Source: Blepharisma stoltei (Eukaryota > Ciliophora > Heterotrichea > Heterotrichida > Blepharismidae). From it: 64,000 nucleotides of DNA. Below are positions 10,232 to 21,050 of the stretch, piece by piece. The stretch is from positions 434,001 through 498,000 of the forward strand of contig CAJZBQ010000009.1 of assembly GCA_914767885.1 (NCBI GenBank), given 5' to 3'. How positions within the stretch are numbered: the first letter of the stretch is position 1; every line of letters begins with the position of its first letter. Made by a program: the position numbers and the translations under genes. A model generated the notes under the pieces. That model was not told the origin of the DNA and ran no database searches. It saw only the letters and a program-made list of their open reading frames with translations.

Positions 10232-13200
10232 ATGCCACTAAAATTAAAAATCAATAAAATATATATGGAAAGAAAACAAGAGAAAACATGAAAAGCGATC
10301 AATGATACTGTCTCACAAGGACCAATCGATAACCCTTCATCGAGAGTCAGCAAAGCACTGTCCCAACTAAAAACTATTAAAAAAGAAGCCTTTATTCCAA
10401 AAACTCCAATCGTCGAAGAAGAAGACGAAAAAAAATACTTAACAAAAGGCGTTTTCCACCCAGAATCACTTTTCCGGGTCACTTGGGATATTTTTTCTAT
10501 GATTTTAATTATTTATATCGCAATTTCAGTCCCGTTTAGAATTGGGTTTAGTGTCCCAATTCTTGGATGGTGAGGATATTTTGAATTTATGATTTCCATA
10601 AGTTTTATGGTGGATATTTTAATCAGTTTTAATACGGGGTTTTATTCAAGAGGGTCACTTATTATGAATAGAAAAGAAATTGCGATTTTTTACTTGAAGG
10701 GATGGCTTATTGCAGACGTTGCATCAAGTATCCCGTATACCTGATTTACAAATGGAGTGTTTGAAGAAGATGACTCAAACGGATCTATATAATTTATAGT
10801 AATTAGGAAATTATTTATTATAAATATTGTTCTGTTTTTATTTTAGATGATAGATATCTTATTAATAGTGAATTTTTTAAATTATTAAAATGGAATAGCT
10901 ATAGCCAGGCATCCAGGCTATTGAGATTTGTGAAAATTTTCAAATTTTTAAGGATTCTTAGGCTTGTAAGGATTGCTAAATTGAAAAGAATTTTGATTAA
11001 ATTAGAAGATTATATAGCAAGCAATACAATAGCAACAATATTTGTATTTTTAAGACTTTTAGCAGTGGTTTTCTTTATTGCACATTGAACTGCATGCTGG
11101 TGATTTTTCTTACTTCCTCCTCTTGAGCGAGCAATGGGGTTAGTTTTTTTTTTAAATAAATTTTATAGCAAAAATTTTTTGTCGGCAAAAATAGTGATAT
11201 TCCAATGGTTTTTTTCGTTCACGAAGGGGGGAGTTAGGATCTTATGATATGTCAAATCACCCTCAAACATGAATTACGGCTGCAAAAATTGATAATAAAT
11301 CAAATTTCGAAAAATACGTCACATCACTGTATTGAGCGTTCACTACAATGACGACTGTAGGATATGGAGATATTGTCCCATTAACAGTAAGTGAAAAAAT
11401 TTATGCTATGTTTTCTATGATTGTAGCATGTGGTGTGTTTGCATATACTGTTGGGAGTATTGGATCATTAGTAAGCAAACAGAATGCTGTAGAAAATGCA
11501 TATAGAGAGCAAGTCGTGGCTGTAAATCGATATATGAGAAAAAAAGACTTGCCTCATGATTTACAGTTCAGAGTATCTCAATACACAGGAAAGCTGAGGT
11601 GCCTTTTTTACCGCCTTGTCGCTACTCTCACATGAATGCTAGCCTCACAATGCGGCTCTTTCCTCTAATCCCCATAAACCATTCGGAAATCCAAAAGTAT
11701 CGAAATATTAGCAGCTTGGAGGACTGTGTCGCTCTATCCCATTTCCAACTCTTATCTACTCTAATGGGGTTTCCCTTTAGATCAACTGTGGCAAGAGTTA
11801 AAGCACGATACACAAAGGATGTGGGTTAGAGCAACACTAGCCATTTTTTCTTCCTTTGTGCAAAATTCGACATGCAAAACCTATTTACAGTTCAGAGTTA
11901 TGCCTTATTACAGAAGATGAATTAATGATGCATTGTATAAATAAACATAACTTTTACAGTAAAATTAAAATTACTTTTATTATCTAAAAAATATCTTATA
12001 TTATCTAGAATAGAAGATATCTTGAATATATATGAGAAAATAAAAAGAAAAGTAATTTAGACGAAAAACAAATTTTATCATTACTATCAGAGCCTTTAAG
12101 AGATGAAATTTACGCACACATTCATGGAGTCATCATTAAGCTTTGCCCAATCTTCGAAAAATATGAAGCACATTTTATATCACAGCTAACACGAGCATTG
12201 GAAAGTGAGACATATGCTCCTGGCGATACTGTTATTGAAGAAGGAGAAATGAGCTCTAAAATGTATTTTATACAAAATGGAAGAATTGATATATATCATC
12301 ATCAAACAAAATCCACATTTAAAGAGCTCGGCCCTGGCGAATATTTCGGTGAAATTGCGTTTTTTACCGAAAAACCTCGCTGTGCATCAGCAAAATGTCT
12401 TGACTTTGTAGACTTATTAAGCTTATCCAGGAATAATATGAATATATTGCTAGAAAAGTTCCCAGAAGCCAAAGAGGCTACCGAATTAATTTCAAAAAAA
12501 TGCGAAGATGGAGACTATACAGCGCTGCTTGTAAAATGCTATTTATGCAGAGAACTTGGGCATGTCTCTGTAAGATGCAAAAAAGTATTATTAAATCTAG
12601 ATCATGAAGAAACACGGAAAAATTGGCTTGAAAAGCGAGGTGCCCGAGAAACCAAGTACGTTTATGCCAATATGGACAGAGAGCCTAACTATCAAAGAGT
12701 TCCTCGAGGGCAAATGCCTTTATACTACAAAGAAATATAATGGTGACGCTGATGGAAAGTGGACTCTGAGGCACACTCCTTATGGAGCAGGTAGGATCCA
12801 TCCTGATGTGCTGAAAGTAGGGCCTTTGTCCCTATAGAAGTAGGCCTTCAGGCTTGGGGCTGCCTTGCCGAAGAAGGAAGTTTTATTTCTCCCCAAGGTT
12901 TTCCCTGTCCCTACCAGATGGGCTAGATAGGTTTTACTTACTACATGGTCTTTCCTCATCGGGACCATCGGGGCGCTATCTAAGAGCGGCTCTGTCCAGG
13001 CGACCTAATCCCCTGGACAGGTGGCTCAGGTCAGAAATCCAAGATGGTGTCCTCTGATGCCATTTTAGAGCCGAGACAGGGCAAATCGTCAGCGTTTGCG
13101 GGAGCACTTATGGCCGGCTGCTTAATCACTTAACTTTATACTACAATTCCCGAAATATCGTTGGCGTCCCCAGGCCTACCATTAAAATGTTTCCAAACGA

Positions 13201-13633
13201 TCCCCAAATGTATCCTAAAATCAAAATTTATAATGATAAATATATACAGACCCAAAACGCGACAAATTCCAGCACAAACGCAAACTCCAGCTACGAAAAC
13301 CAGCAGCCAAGCACAGACTCTTTTGTTAGAAAATCCAAGCCAAAGTACACTATGTTTTATTTAGATAGTGAAGGAAATGAAAATGAGGTTGAATTAGAGG
13401 AGGAAGCGGAAGAGGAAGAAAATTCAAGGAGCAAAAAATTTAGAATGTCACTTGTTGAGCAAGGGCAATTCCCTGACCAACAACAAGAAAAGACTTCTAA
13501 AGAAGCAGACCCGGTTCCTCCGAAGAGAGCGTCAAATAAGGTTTTACCTTTAATTGAGCTGCCAATTGAAGAAACTCCTATGAATCGGCAGCCTGTAAAC
13601 ACTCCAGAAAGCAGCTTTTCTGAAGATGAGTAA
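10232..13633 (+). CDS. cyclic-nucleotide-domain K+ channel with zinc knuckle (EAG/HCN-like)
   Basis: About 789 residues after five insertions are removed. Voltage-sensor helices start near 10470; the S4 segment reads FLRILRLVRIAKLKRI. The pore has the K+ selectivity signature MTTVGYGDIVP (11348), then a C-linker (LQFRVRRYLEYIWENKK) and a cyclic nucleotide-binding domain (FIQNGRIDIYHHQ, GPGEYFGEIAFF). After it comes CYLCRELGHVSVRC, a perfect CCHC zinc knuckle, then an acidic Ser-rich tail ending FSEDE. Interruptions: IESs at 10788-10843, 11111-11234 and 11899-12010, and TSD-flanked insertions at 11575-11898 and 12731-13146. All junctions keep frame. The zinc knuckle is unusual for a channel. 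Confidence 0.88.
10788..10843. other. 56-bp IES in the K+ channel
   Basis: Very short TA-bounded AT-rich segment between S-helices. Joining TA to TA gives SNGSIDDRYLINSEFF in frame. A 15-nt intron does not fit here because the TAA stop lies before any GT..AG pair. Confidence 0.75.
11111..11234. mobile_element. internally deleted MITE as IES in the K+ channel
   Basis: Only 124 bp, but both ends are the main MITE family's (TTACTTCCTCCTCTTGAGCG; CGTTCACGAAGGGGGGAGTTA region). The centre is missing. Excision gives WWFFLGSYDMSNHPQTW in frame just before the pore. Confidence 0.88.
11575..11898. mobile_element. TSD-flanked GC-rich insertion in the K+ channel
   Basis: 324 bp including one copy of the 16-bp direct repeat ATTTACAGTTCAGAGT (11559-11574 and 11883-11898). 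The inserted DNA is GC-richer than the exons and has no useful ORF; GCCATTT occurs at 11840. The repeat contains TA, so TA-to-TA excision restores the exon exactly. Retroposon-like by structure. Confidence 0.85.
11899..12010. other. 112-bp IES in the K+ channel C-linker
   Basis: AT-rich, TA-bounded, directly abutting the duplicated target site of the preceding insertion. Excision turns QFRVMP.. into the expected LQFRVRRYLEYIWE. Confidence 0.82.
12731..13146. mobile_element. TSD-flanked GC-rich insertion in the K+ channel tail
   Basis: 416 bp including one copy of the 13-bp repeat CTTTATACTACAA (12718-12730, 13134-13146). Removing it continues the protein from QMPLYYN to SRNIVGVPRPTIK. Near its left end it has AATGGTG, a variant of the AAATGGC end motif seen in related insertions. 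The repeat contains TA. Confidence 0.87.
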
Positions 13634-13672
13634 AAGGATTTGTGATAAAGCTTATTGGGTTTGGTTTAATGA

Positions 13673-13792
13673 TATAGGCATATCCCGTAAATAGCCCGAT
13701 ATTGGCTAGGGATAGAGCCAAAACTTCCTACTTGGTTGAGCCAAATGTATTGGTCGAACCCAATATCGGGCTATTTGCAGGATAAGCCTATA
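13673..13792. mobile_element. palindromic element between genes
   Basis: 120 bp. Arms TATAGGCATATCCCGTAAAT / ATTTGCAGGATAAGCCTATA continue through CCCGATATTGG. The centre has TTGGTTGAGCCAA and TTGGTCGAACC. It accounts for most of the structure in the 13634-13977 spacer. Confidence 0.85.
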
Positions 13793-13977
13793 AGATAAAT
13801 AAGGGTAAAAATAATTATAATCAAAATATGGCATTATCTTGAAAAAAAGAATACTCATATTTATTTTAATTATAGCATAATTCACTTATTAAAACGTATT
13901 TTAATTTAAGCATTTCTATCAAATCAATTTTGGCATTTATTTTTTAACAAGTTTCTTACTTATTCATCAATTTTTCA

Positions 13978-14298
13978 TTAGTTTTCATCCGCATTTTGAT
14001 AAAGAATCTTAAGGACTCTTTGCAAAAGTGGGTCGTTCCAGTTCGTTCTTTGTCCTAAATTTTCAATTTTCCTACTTTTTTCTAGATATAAGTTCCTTTC
14101 TCTCATAAGTGCAAGTAATCTTATATTTGAATCTTTTTCCATCTCATTATATTTTTTATGCAAAACCAAAAGCCGCTCTAGTTTATCCGCAAGCTCTCCA
14201 AGCTCTTGTGCAGATTCTCCATCTTGCTGCTGCAGCTCATAAATTTGGCTTGTAATTTGTTCTATTAAGCTTCAGAGTTGACTTCTACTTCCTTCCAT
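13978..14298 (-). CDS. small coiled-coil protein
   Basis: 106 residues, start MEGSRSQLWSLIEQITSQIY with TGA as Trp9. Leucine/glutamate-rich heptads run over residues about 10-75 (ELQQQDGESAQELGELADKL). No other motif. It is divergent from the Rab gene, 138 bp apart. Confidence 0.65.
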
Positions 14299-14436
14299 TA
14301 TTTATGAAGAAAAACATTTTAATTTTTAAGTAAATTTATTCTATTTCTTATATTAGACTTTCAAATGATTTTACATTTATTTTACGATGTAATAGCTATA
14401 TATTTTCCACAACTTCAATAAATCCATTCTTTTTAA

Positions 14437-15210
14437 ATGGATCAAGAACTATTCTTTCAAGTAATTATTGTAGGTGATACCGGTGTGGGAAAAACCTGTC
14501 TTCAGCTAAGATTTAGTGAAAATTCATTTAAAGAACAGCACAGTGTAACTATCGGTGTTGAGTTTGGAGCCAAAAATATCCAAGTTGGCTCACAAACGAT
14601 AAAATTGCAGATTTGGGATACAGCTGGGCAAGAAACTTATAGAAGTATCACAAAAAGCTTTTATCAACGAGCGGATGGGGTTATATTATAATATCTCCCA
14701 CAGTTTTTACCTCTACTATCAATACCATTTTCTATATTTCATATAAGCCATTTATCGCTATTTATTAAATATCCACAAATATCCCAAAAAAGCATAGTAT
14801 ATGATGCTACAGCCAGACACACTTTTGAAAATTGCGAAAACTGACTTGAAGAAATCAGGCAAAACTCAGCTGCTGATGTCGTTATTTTTCTTATCGGGAA
14901 CCAGGTTGATCTCATTGAAAAAGGTCAAGAAGACCGACAAGTAGCTTACGAAGAGGGGAAACTTTTTGCGGAAAAACAACGCTTAAGCGGGTTTATTGAG
15001 ACTTCAGCCAAAAGTGGCATCAACGTGAATGAAGCTTTTTATGAGTTCAGCAAGGTTTTGTTTGAGAGATGGAAAGAAAGGAGGGAATTTAAGCCTGCCA
15101 CACAGCCTAGAATAGAATTGAGACCAACAGTAATTAATAAGAAGAAAAAATGCTGTTATATGAAAAGTAATAATTTATTAATAAAAAATGATGCTTGCAC
15201 AGAAGCTTAG
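14437..15210 (+). CDS. Rab-family small GTPase
   Basis: About 221 residues after removal of a 108-bp IES (14687-14794). G1 GDTGVGKT, switch I TIGVEF, G3 WDTAGQE, G4 GNQVD and G5 TSAKSG are all present, so GTP binding and vesicle-traffic function are expected. The IES junction reads DGVILVYDATARH. A KKKKCC motif at 15147-15164 is a typical prenylated Rab end, but the frame continues 17 residues beyond it and overlaps the next gene's first ATG by 23 bp. Either an unrecognised IES ends the gene at CC, or the downstream gene starts later (ATG at 15221). Confidence 0.9.
14687..14794. other. 108-bp IES in the Rab gene
   Basis: AT-rich, TA-bounded, with only very short inverted ends. Excision restores GVILVYDATA, a conserved Rab stretch. 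Confidence 0.85.
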
Positions 15211-17991
15211 GTATAGAGCAATGGTTGAAGGAGTTTATATAAGGAATAAAATTAACAAAAATTCAATAAATCACCAAATACAGATCCCTGAATTCGTAGA
15301 AAGGGAAATCCCAGACAATATCTACACAAAGAGACATATCCTGAAATTCCTTTATCCTTATATTTTTCCTAAAGATTTTAAGCTCAGGATGGCTGTTTTT
15401 TCTACTGCAGGGCTACTTGTAGCGTCAAAATCACTGAACGCTGGAGTACCATTTATTTTGAAAGAAGCTGTAAATACGTTAGGGACATCAATGGGCTATG
15501 CAACAATATTATTTGGGACTTATGCTTTAGCAAGAATTGCAGTAATTTTGACCCAGGAATATAAAAATGCAATTTTCTCACGGGTTGTCCTGAATGCTGT
15601 CAAAGATGTAAGCTCAAGGGTGTTTTGGCATCTTCATAGCTTGGATTATACTTATCATCTTGAAAGCACTAAAACAACACTTTTTGCAGTAGGGAGGGCA
15701 TACATTGAAATGGCATGGTGAACCAGCCTACCCTCTTATACCTGTAGCTGGGGTGACTCAGGGACCTTGTGGAAGGGAGGCGTTTAGTGGTGTGTGCATC
15801 TGGCAAGGTTTTACTTGGTTTGGTGGAACGCAGCATCAGATTAGGAAGGCTGCAGCTCATTCCAGCTCAAAGTTTTACCCTTGGAGAAGATTGAAGCTGA
15901 GGCTGGAAAGGGATCTCCCTGCAACACCAGTAAGGTTACTCCTGGTTATCGGTAAAGTTTCCCATGCGATACCGGGCATTGCGTCCTGAGCTATGAGTTT
16001 TCATGTTGACCGATAGTGGCCAGAAAATTAATTTTCGAATTTTCTGGAAGTCAAACCCCATTAAAGTGCAGCACGGTGATCAGTACCACTGATTCATGGG
16101 TAGCGAGTGCAAGCCCTCGTCCATGAAAGGTCGCCGCGGGGAGGTTTGCTTCCGTGGGGAAGGGCTTGCTGCTCGGATAAAACTGCCAGTAATGGCTCTT
16201 TGGGGTTGATTGTCTTTTGGGATCGATGCTCCGGGGAGTTGTGGGAGCTGGTAGAGTTTTGGGAGTTTTGGGAACTCTGATGTTTTGAGAGTTGTGCTGT
16301 GGGATTTGTGCCGTATGAGTGATGTGTGGAAGTGGTGTTGGGGAAATTGTGTTGTGGGTGCTGCACGGTGGAGATGTGTTGTGGAAGTTGGACTGTGGGA
16401 GCAGTGTTGCGGGAGTTGTGCTGTAAGAGACACTGTGGGAGCTGTAGGATAGGGCTAAACTAATGCTTTCTTCTTCGTCAGTGAGGAGCAACACAATGAG
16501 AGGCCGCTCGGACTAGAAAGCAGCCAGTGGAGCGATCTGGAGGCAAATACAGCTTGCTAGACAGGCCCACAAGGAGCTTCTCTTATAATCTTAATTAAAA
16601 TTAAGCATTAATCAGTAGGGAGGTCTATGAAAGGGGTCGAGAATTTTCTGAGGTTTATGATGATGAGTATTATTCCAACTACTTTGGAATTTATGATTGC
16701 TTCAGGGATTTTACTTAAATATTGCGGGTGACCTTATCTGCTGACTTTTGGAGGCACTGTGGCGACTTATTGGGTTTTTACAACCAGATATTCAACTTAT
16801 AGGCAGGATTATATAAAGGAGGTGAAAAGGAAAAGAAAAGCTGTTGATTTTGTGATAAATGAGAGTTTCCTTAATTATGAAGCAGTTAAATGTTTTACAA
16901 ATGAAAAATTGGAGAGTGATAGATACAATCATTTCTTAAAGCAGCAAATGCAAGCTGCCGTAAAAACATCAAATTCTCTATCAACCCTAAATTGTGGCCA
17001 GCACATCATTTTCAACACTGGTCTCGCCATTAATCTACTCCTCGCAGTCGCCCAAGTCAGTGCAGGTACAATGACAATTGGTGACATTTTCCTTATCCAA
17101 ACCATGTTCTTGCAGCTTCAATTTCCTTTGAATTTTCTAGGTAGTGTCTACAGAGAGCTCAATGAAGCTCAGCTAGAAATTAAGGATTTATTCCATATTT
17201 TTAACATCAAGCCTAAAGTAATGGAGCCTCCAAATGCTCAAAGCTACCAATATAAAGGTGGAAAAATATCAATAAAAAACGTCACCTACGGCTTTGAGGA
17301 CCGAAAAGTATTCAATGACCTTGACATTGAAATAGAGCCTGGGACTAGCAATGCCATTGTCGGAGAAAGTGGGATTGGCAAAAGTACATTATTTAGACTT
17401 TTATATAGATTACTAGACCCTGAAAAAGGCAGCATTCTAATAGACGATCAAGATGTAAAAAGCTTAAAACTTGAATCTTTAAGGAAAAATATTGCAATGG
17501 TTCCACAAAATGGCAACCTATTCAATGATTCTGTGTATTATAATATCATTTATGGAAACCCTGAAGCTTCATTTGAGGACGTTGTCAAGGTTTGCAAAAT
17601 GGTAAACATTTATGACCGTATCATGGATTTTGAAGAAAAATTCGAAACAAATGTAGGAGAACTAGGGTGCAAACTTTCTGGGGGGGAAAGACAAAGGATT
17701 AGCCTTGCAAGATGCCTATTGAAAAATGCAAATATTTATTTTTTCGATGAGTTTACAAGTGCAGTGGATTCGCATAATGAAAATTTAATCACAAATGCGC
17801 TGAAGGAGAAATTGAAAGGCAAGACAACTATTTTTGCAGCGCATAGATTACCATCGATTACTTATGTAGATAAGATATTTGTTTTGCAAGGTGGAAAAGT
17901 CAGAGAGCAAGGAACACATCAAGAATTGTTGGATAAAAATTCATATTATAGGGAGCTTTGGGATAAATTCAATAAGCAGCATGATATTTAA
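15188..17991 (+). CDS. ABCB half transporter, ATM1/ABCB7-like
   Basis: About 625 residues once the 926-bp insertion at 15698-16623 is removed. Six-helix membrane domain with the ATM1-type sequence LHSLDYTYHL..TKTTLFAVGRSMKGVENF. The nucleotide-binding domain has Walker A GESGIGKST, Q-loop region MVPQNGNLF, signature LSGGERQR, Walker B IYFFDEFTSAVDS (Phe in place of the usual Pro) and H-loop AAHR. ATM1/ABCB7 proteins export glutathione-linked sulfur compounds from mitochondria for cytosolic Fe-S assembly. The basic N-terminus could be a mitochondrial presequence. The start could also be the ATG at 15221, which would avoid overlap with the Rab gene. Confidence 0.9.
15698..16623. mobile_element. 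926-bp TSD-flanked insertion in the ABC transporter
   Basis: Flanked by CAGTAGGGAGG (15687-15697, 16613-16623), which contains TA. Excision restores FAVGRSMKGVENF. AAATGGC occurs 11 bp inside the left end. The largest member of its class, it has a strongly G/T-biased right half. Open frames inside it are low-complexity and unlikely to be genes. Confidence 0.85.
16200..16445 (+). repeat. G/T-rich degenerate minisatellite inside the insertion
   Basis: Repeated variants of GTTGTGGGAG, GTTGTGCTGTGG and GGAAGTTG on the + strand, with few C. Unit length is irregular (about 12-18 bp). Strong strand asymmetry compared with everything else in the window. Confidence 0.6.
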
Positions 17992-18399
17992 TTTTAAAAT
18001 GGACTTTACTTTCCTAAAATAATTTTGAAAATAAACTTTTATTAAGGTACAAATTATTATATAATATTTAAAATCCTTGCTCAAGAGTATAAAAATTCTC
18101 ATCGCTTTTGGTAAATCATCAATATTATTTAAATAAATTTTAATTGTTTAGGATCCAGTAATTCATATTTATTCATTTTTAAATTTATGAACGGCAGCTA
18201 TATTTAACCTGTTTAAAAATAATCTGGAAATTTTGCAAATCTCCTAGCTATAAATCCAAAAAACCTTCTAAAATAATTATTATATATCCTATAAATTCCT
18301 CATCAAATTTTCTCCTCACTTTTTTAAAAAAAATATTTGATGCAATGATATGAATTCATTCCATTTTTTGAGCGCTATAATAAATTTAAACAATTATTC
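17992..18399. other. intergenic, nothing recognised
   Basis: AT-rich spacer downstream of the ABC transporter and upstream of the next + strand gene. No ORF, inverted repeat or RNA gene noticed. Confidence 0.5.
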
Positions 18400-19220
18400 A
18401 TGGAGAAACACAACAATTCCGAAGCTATCGAATTCGACTGGGAATCAAAGTGGCTAAAAGGTGAAGAATATAGCTATATTCTAACCCATAAAGATACATA
18501 TTGCGAAAAGTATGGGATGAAAAAATATGCTAGCAAAACCCACCCCCAGTCAATTTACATCCAGCCCAAAAATGGGCAAATTTACTTTGTAAAAGGATCA
18601 TCCATTGGCTCAGAGTTTGGATTTCCAAGAGTTGACATCAAAAAGAGATACAGGTGGAAAAAGATGAACTTCACGACTGAGCTTCCTAAAAGACAGCCTA
18701 TTGTCACATATATAGTGGCTTCAGCTGTAAAATGTGAAAAATCGTCACCAAATGAACAAAAAATTGGGCCTTCTTATAGAATGCATGCCGTTGTCCTTAG
18801 CCAACCTGAAGAAGATCCTTATATTTTATGCCATGTAAGGAAGCTTAGCCAAGATGAGAATACCCCTATTGAGACAGAATCTCCAATTGTAAAAAAACTC
18901 AAAAGAGAGCCTTTGGCTCCAATTGAAAATGGCTTACATGATTTATTGAACGCTTCTAATCTTTTAATGTCACCAATTAAATCCACCCCTTTGTATGTAG
19001 GAAACATATTATCTATTAATTTAAATTTAATGGATTCTATTAATTTTTTTTTAATTTATAATAAATAATTAATATAAATAGAAAGAGTATAAATTCTAAA
19101 CAATTGAATTTCAGCGATCTTGAGCACGATTATGTGTCTATGTTCAAAAACAACAGCATTAATAAGTTTCCTGCCCTTTCTACTCACTTCAAGGCTCCAT
19201 TTTTCATCACTCAAGCCTAA
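18400..19220 (+). CDS. unknown basic, Trp-rich protein
   Basis: About 245 residues after removal of an 83-bp IES at 19007-19089. The N-terminal 130 residues are rich in Trp, Tyr and Lys (DWESKWLKGEEYSY, KKRYRWKKMNF), and the part up to about residue 150 (MHAVVLSQPEEDPYILCHVRK) looks like a compact beta-rich domain, possibly DNA- or ligand-binding. A flexible tail with KKLKREPLAP follows. The IES junction gives YVGNINSKQLNFSDLEHDYV and adds a 45-residue C-terminus that would otherwise be lost. No family recognised. Confidence 0.68.
19007..19089. other. 83-bp IES
   Basis: AT-rich, TA-bounded. Excision bypasses the TAA at 19066-19068 and joins an open frame that ends at 19220. Confidence 0.72.
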
Positions 19221-19280
19221 TGAGATAATTATAATGCTTTTTTGCATAAAAATTGAATTTATTTATATCAAAAATTATTT

Positions 19281-20520
19281 TTAAGTTTTGTCGCCTTTGG
19301 CGTTTTTTCTCATTTTATTATACGGCATTTCTTTAAGTTTTTCCAAACCTTCATTAACAAATCTATTTACTGTGGCCGAAGTTTTTGACTTTTTGAGGAA
19401 ATTTTTATCAATTGGCTTCTTTTTCGAATGAGGCTTGGATTTTTCTATTTTTCTGTCAGTTGTGTATGAAGTGTCACAGTTGCTTACCACTGTCTGCTTC
19501 TTTTCTTTGCCATCATCTTTTATGACCTCTTCATCTGCTGACTGATTTAAATAAAATTCGGAATTTTCTTCAATGATTTTTCCTTCAACTTCTAAGCATT
19601 TATCATGCTCTAGGTTTTCTACTGTCAACTCAAGTGAATTATAAAAGGAATTATAAGGCCTCTCACCAGTTGACATAGACGTAGCAGAGAACTCACGATT
19701 TTCTGTATCTCCTTTATTAGAGAATACATCATTCTCAGGTATTATGTGTCATGATAAATTCATGACACCGTAATACATGGTTTCTGCTTTGGATTTTTCT
19801 ATTGAAAGGCTTTCTCTGGCTCGTTTCAATTGATTATGTACAGTAGTCTTCAGAGTTTGAGGTTCTTTATCACTGGAATTTATACTATATGACTATATAT
19901 CTACTTGAAAAAACTTATTTTTTTACAATAAAATTTGTGCAAACCACAAAATATTATAAATTCTGAATTTATTCGATAGAGAATATTAACTCATAAAGTT
20001 CACTGAGGCCTTGCATCACAAAAGTACCTTTAGAAGACTTTTGGTATTTTTTTAATAGGACGACTGGAGATGAGTGATTCAACAGAAACTCTTCCAAAAG
20101 TTCGAGCTTAAGAGCATTTGTGTACTCAACTGAATTAATATCATTCATAAGTCGAAAAATAGGTTCTTTCGCTTTGCAGCTTGATAGTAACGCCGACAAA
20201 CTTTTCTCAATCAATTCAAAAGGTACATTTCATCCAGATTCTTCATTTATAAAAAGCTCTTTGAATTGCCCAGACAGCTGGTCATATTGTGATTTAATCA
20301 TAGACTCGAACTGTTGAAGTGTCAGCGGATTTGCAGGCTCCAAAAATTTCTCAACTTTATTTTCGAATTCTCCTTTGATCCTTGCAGCATATTCTGAAAT
20401 TATTAATTCCACATTTTCTAATTTACTGGGGTCAACAATACGGGTTTTGAGAATCGAATCGACTGGCAATTGATTTTCTGAAATTATTTGTACACTCCTA
20501 TTACTACAACAACTTCCCAT
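19281..20520 (-). CDS. hypothetical N-acylated protein, probably one gene split by an IES
   Basis: The 5' part starts MGSCCSNRSVQ (myristoyl/palmitoyl pattern) and encodes about 183 residues of helical sequence. The 3' part (..NQLKRARESLSIEKSKAETMYYG.. to KMRKNAKGDKT) is Lys/Glu-rich. The 3' part has no upstream ATG, and an 82-bp TA-bounded AT-rich gap separates the two. Joining gives LIFSIEYSINSSDKEP and a 385-residue protein with no frame shift. If the gap is not an IES, these are two genes: 19969-20520, and one starting at the ATG at 19778. No family recognised. Confidence 0.6.
19890..19971. other. putative 82-bp IES joining two ORFs
   Basis: AT-rich and TA-bounded, but I see no clear inverted repeat. 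Called because the downstream frame lacks a start codon and removal fuses the frames exactly. Confidence 0.55.
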
Positions 20521-20567
20521 TTATTAGTCGAAAAATTGTGATACTTATTACTGTACTTTATGTAGGA

Positions 20568-20768
20568 TATAGACATTTCGCCTATATTGCCTAGTATGGG
20601 CCAAACTTTAGCATTTCCTCTCAAGTTAGCTTGGCCAAACCAACAGGAGAGGGAAACTCCCTAAAATATCTGGTTGGTTGGTTTAGCCAACCTAAGTTGG
20701 TTAAACCAGCTTGAGAGGAGAGCTCTCAGGTTCAGCTCATAGTGGGCAATATAGGCGAAATACCTATA
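20568..20768. mobile_element. palindromic element between genes
   Basis: 201 bp. Arms TATAGACATTTCGCCTATAT / ATATAGGCGAAATACCTATA continue into GCC; the centre repeats GGTTGG and TTAGCCAACC. It lies 48 bp upstream of the acylated protein's start. No gene elsewhere in 20521-21050. Confidence 0.85.
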
Positions 20769-21050
20769 TTTAATGGAATTAATTTAAAGATATATTTTAA
20801 AGAAAAATCGAATTTAAAGGTGAGTTTAGGAAATAATAAGGGAATTTTTGTAGTGAAGAAGGGTTTTTTGTCTTTTTAAAGGGGTGTGGTATGCAGTTTA
20901 GAAGATTTGCTGGGGTTTATTTAAATTATTATTAATAATAATTTTTATTTCTAATAATAGAGAAACTTAAACAAATAAAATAAGTTAAATAGCTGCTGAA
21001 ATTGAGAGGATGAGATATACATGTTTTGGTGAAAATTCGATAATATTAAT

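Noticed and set aside
10795-10845. GT..AG 47-nt intron in the K+ channel
   Set aside because: A TAA stop lies before the GT, and all convincing introns here are 15 nt; a 56-bp TA-bounded IES fits frame without extra assumptions.
12604-13057. Open frames in 12604-12837 and 12854-13057
   Set aside because: They lie across or inside a TSD-flanked insertion and do not resemble proteins; removing the insertion gives a better continuous K+ channel frame.
16051-16494. Three overlapping minus-strand open frames of 90-147 codons
   Set aside because: They are Thr/Pro/His-rich translations of the G/T minisatellite inside the 926-bp insertion; no domain, and the region is removed between target duplications.
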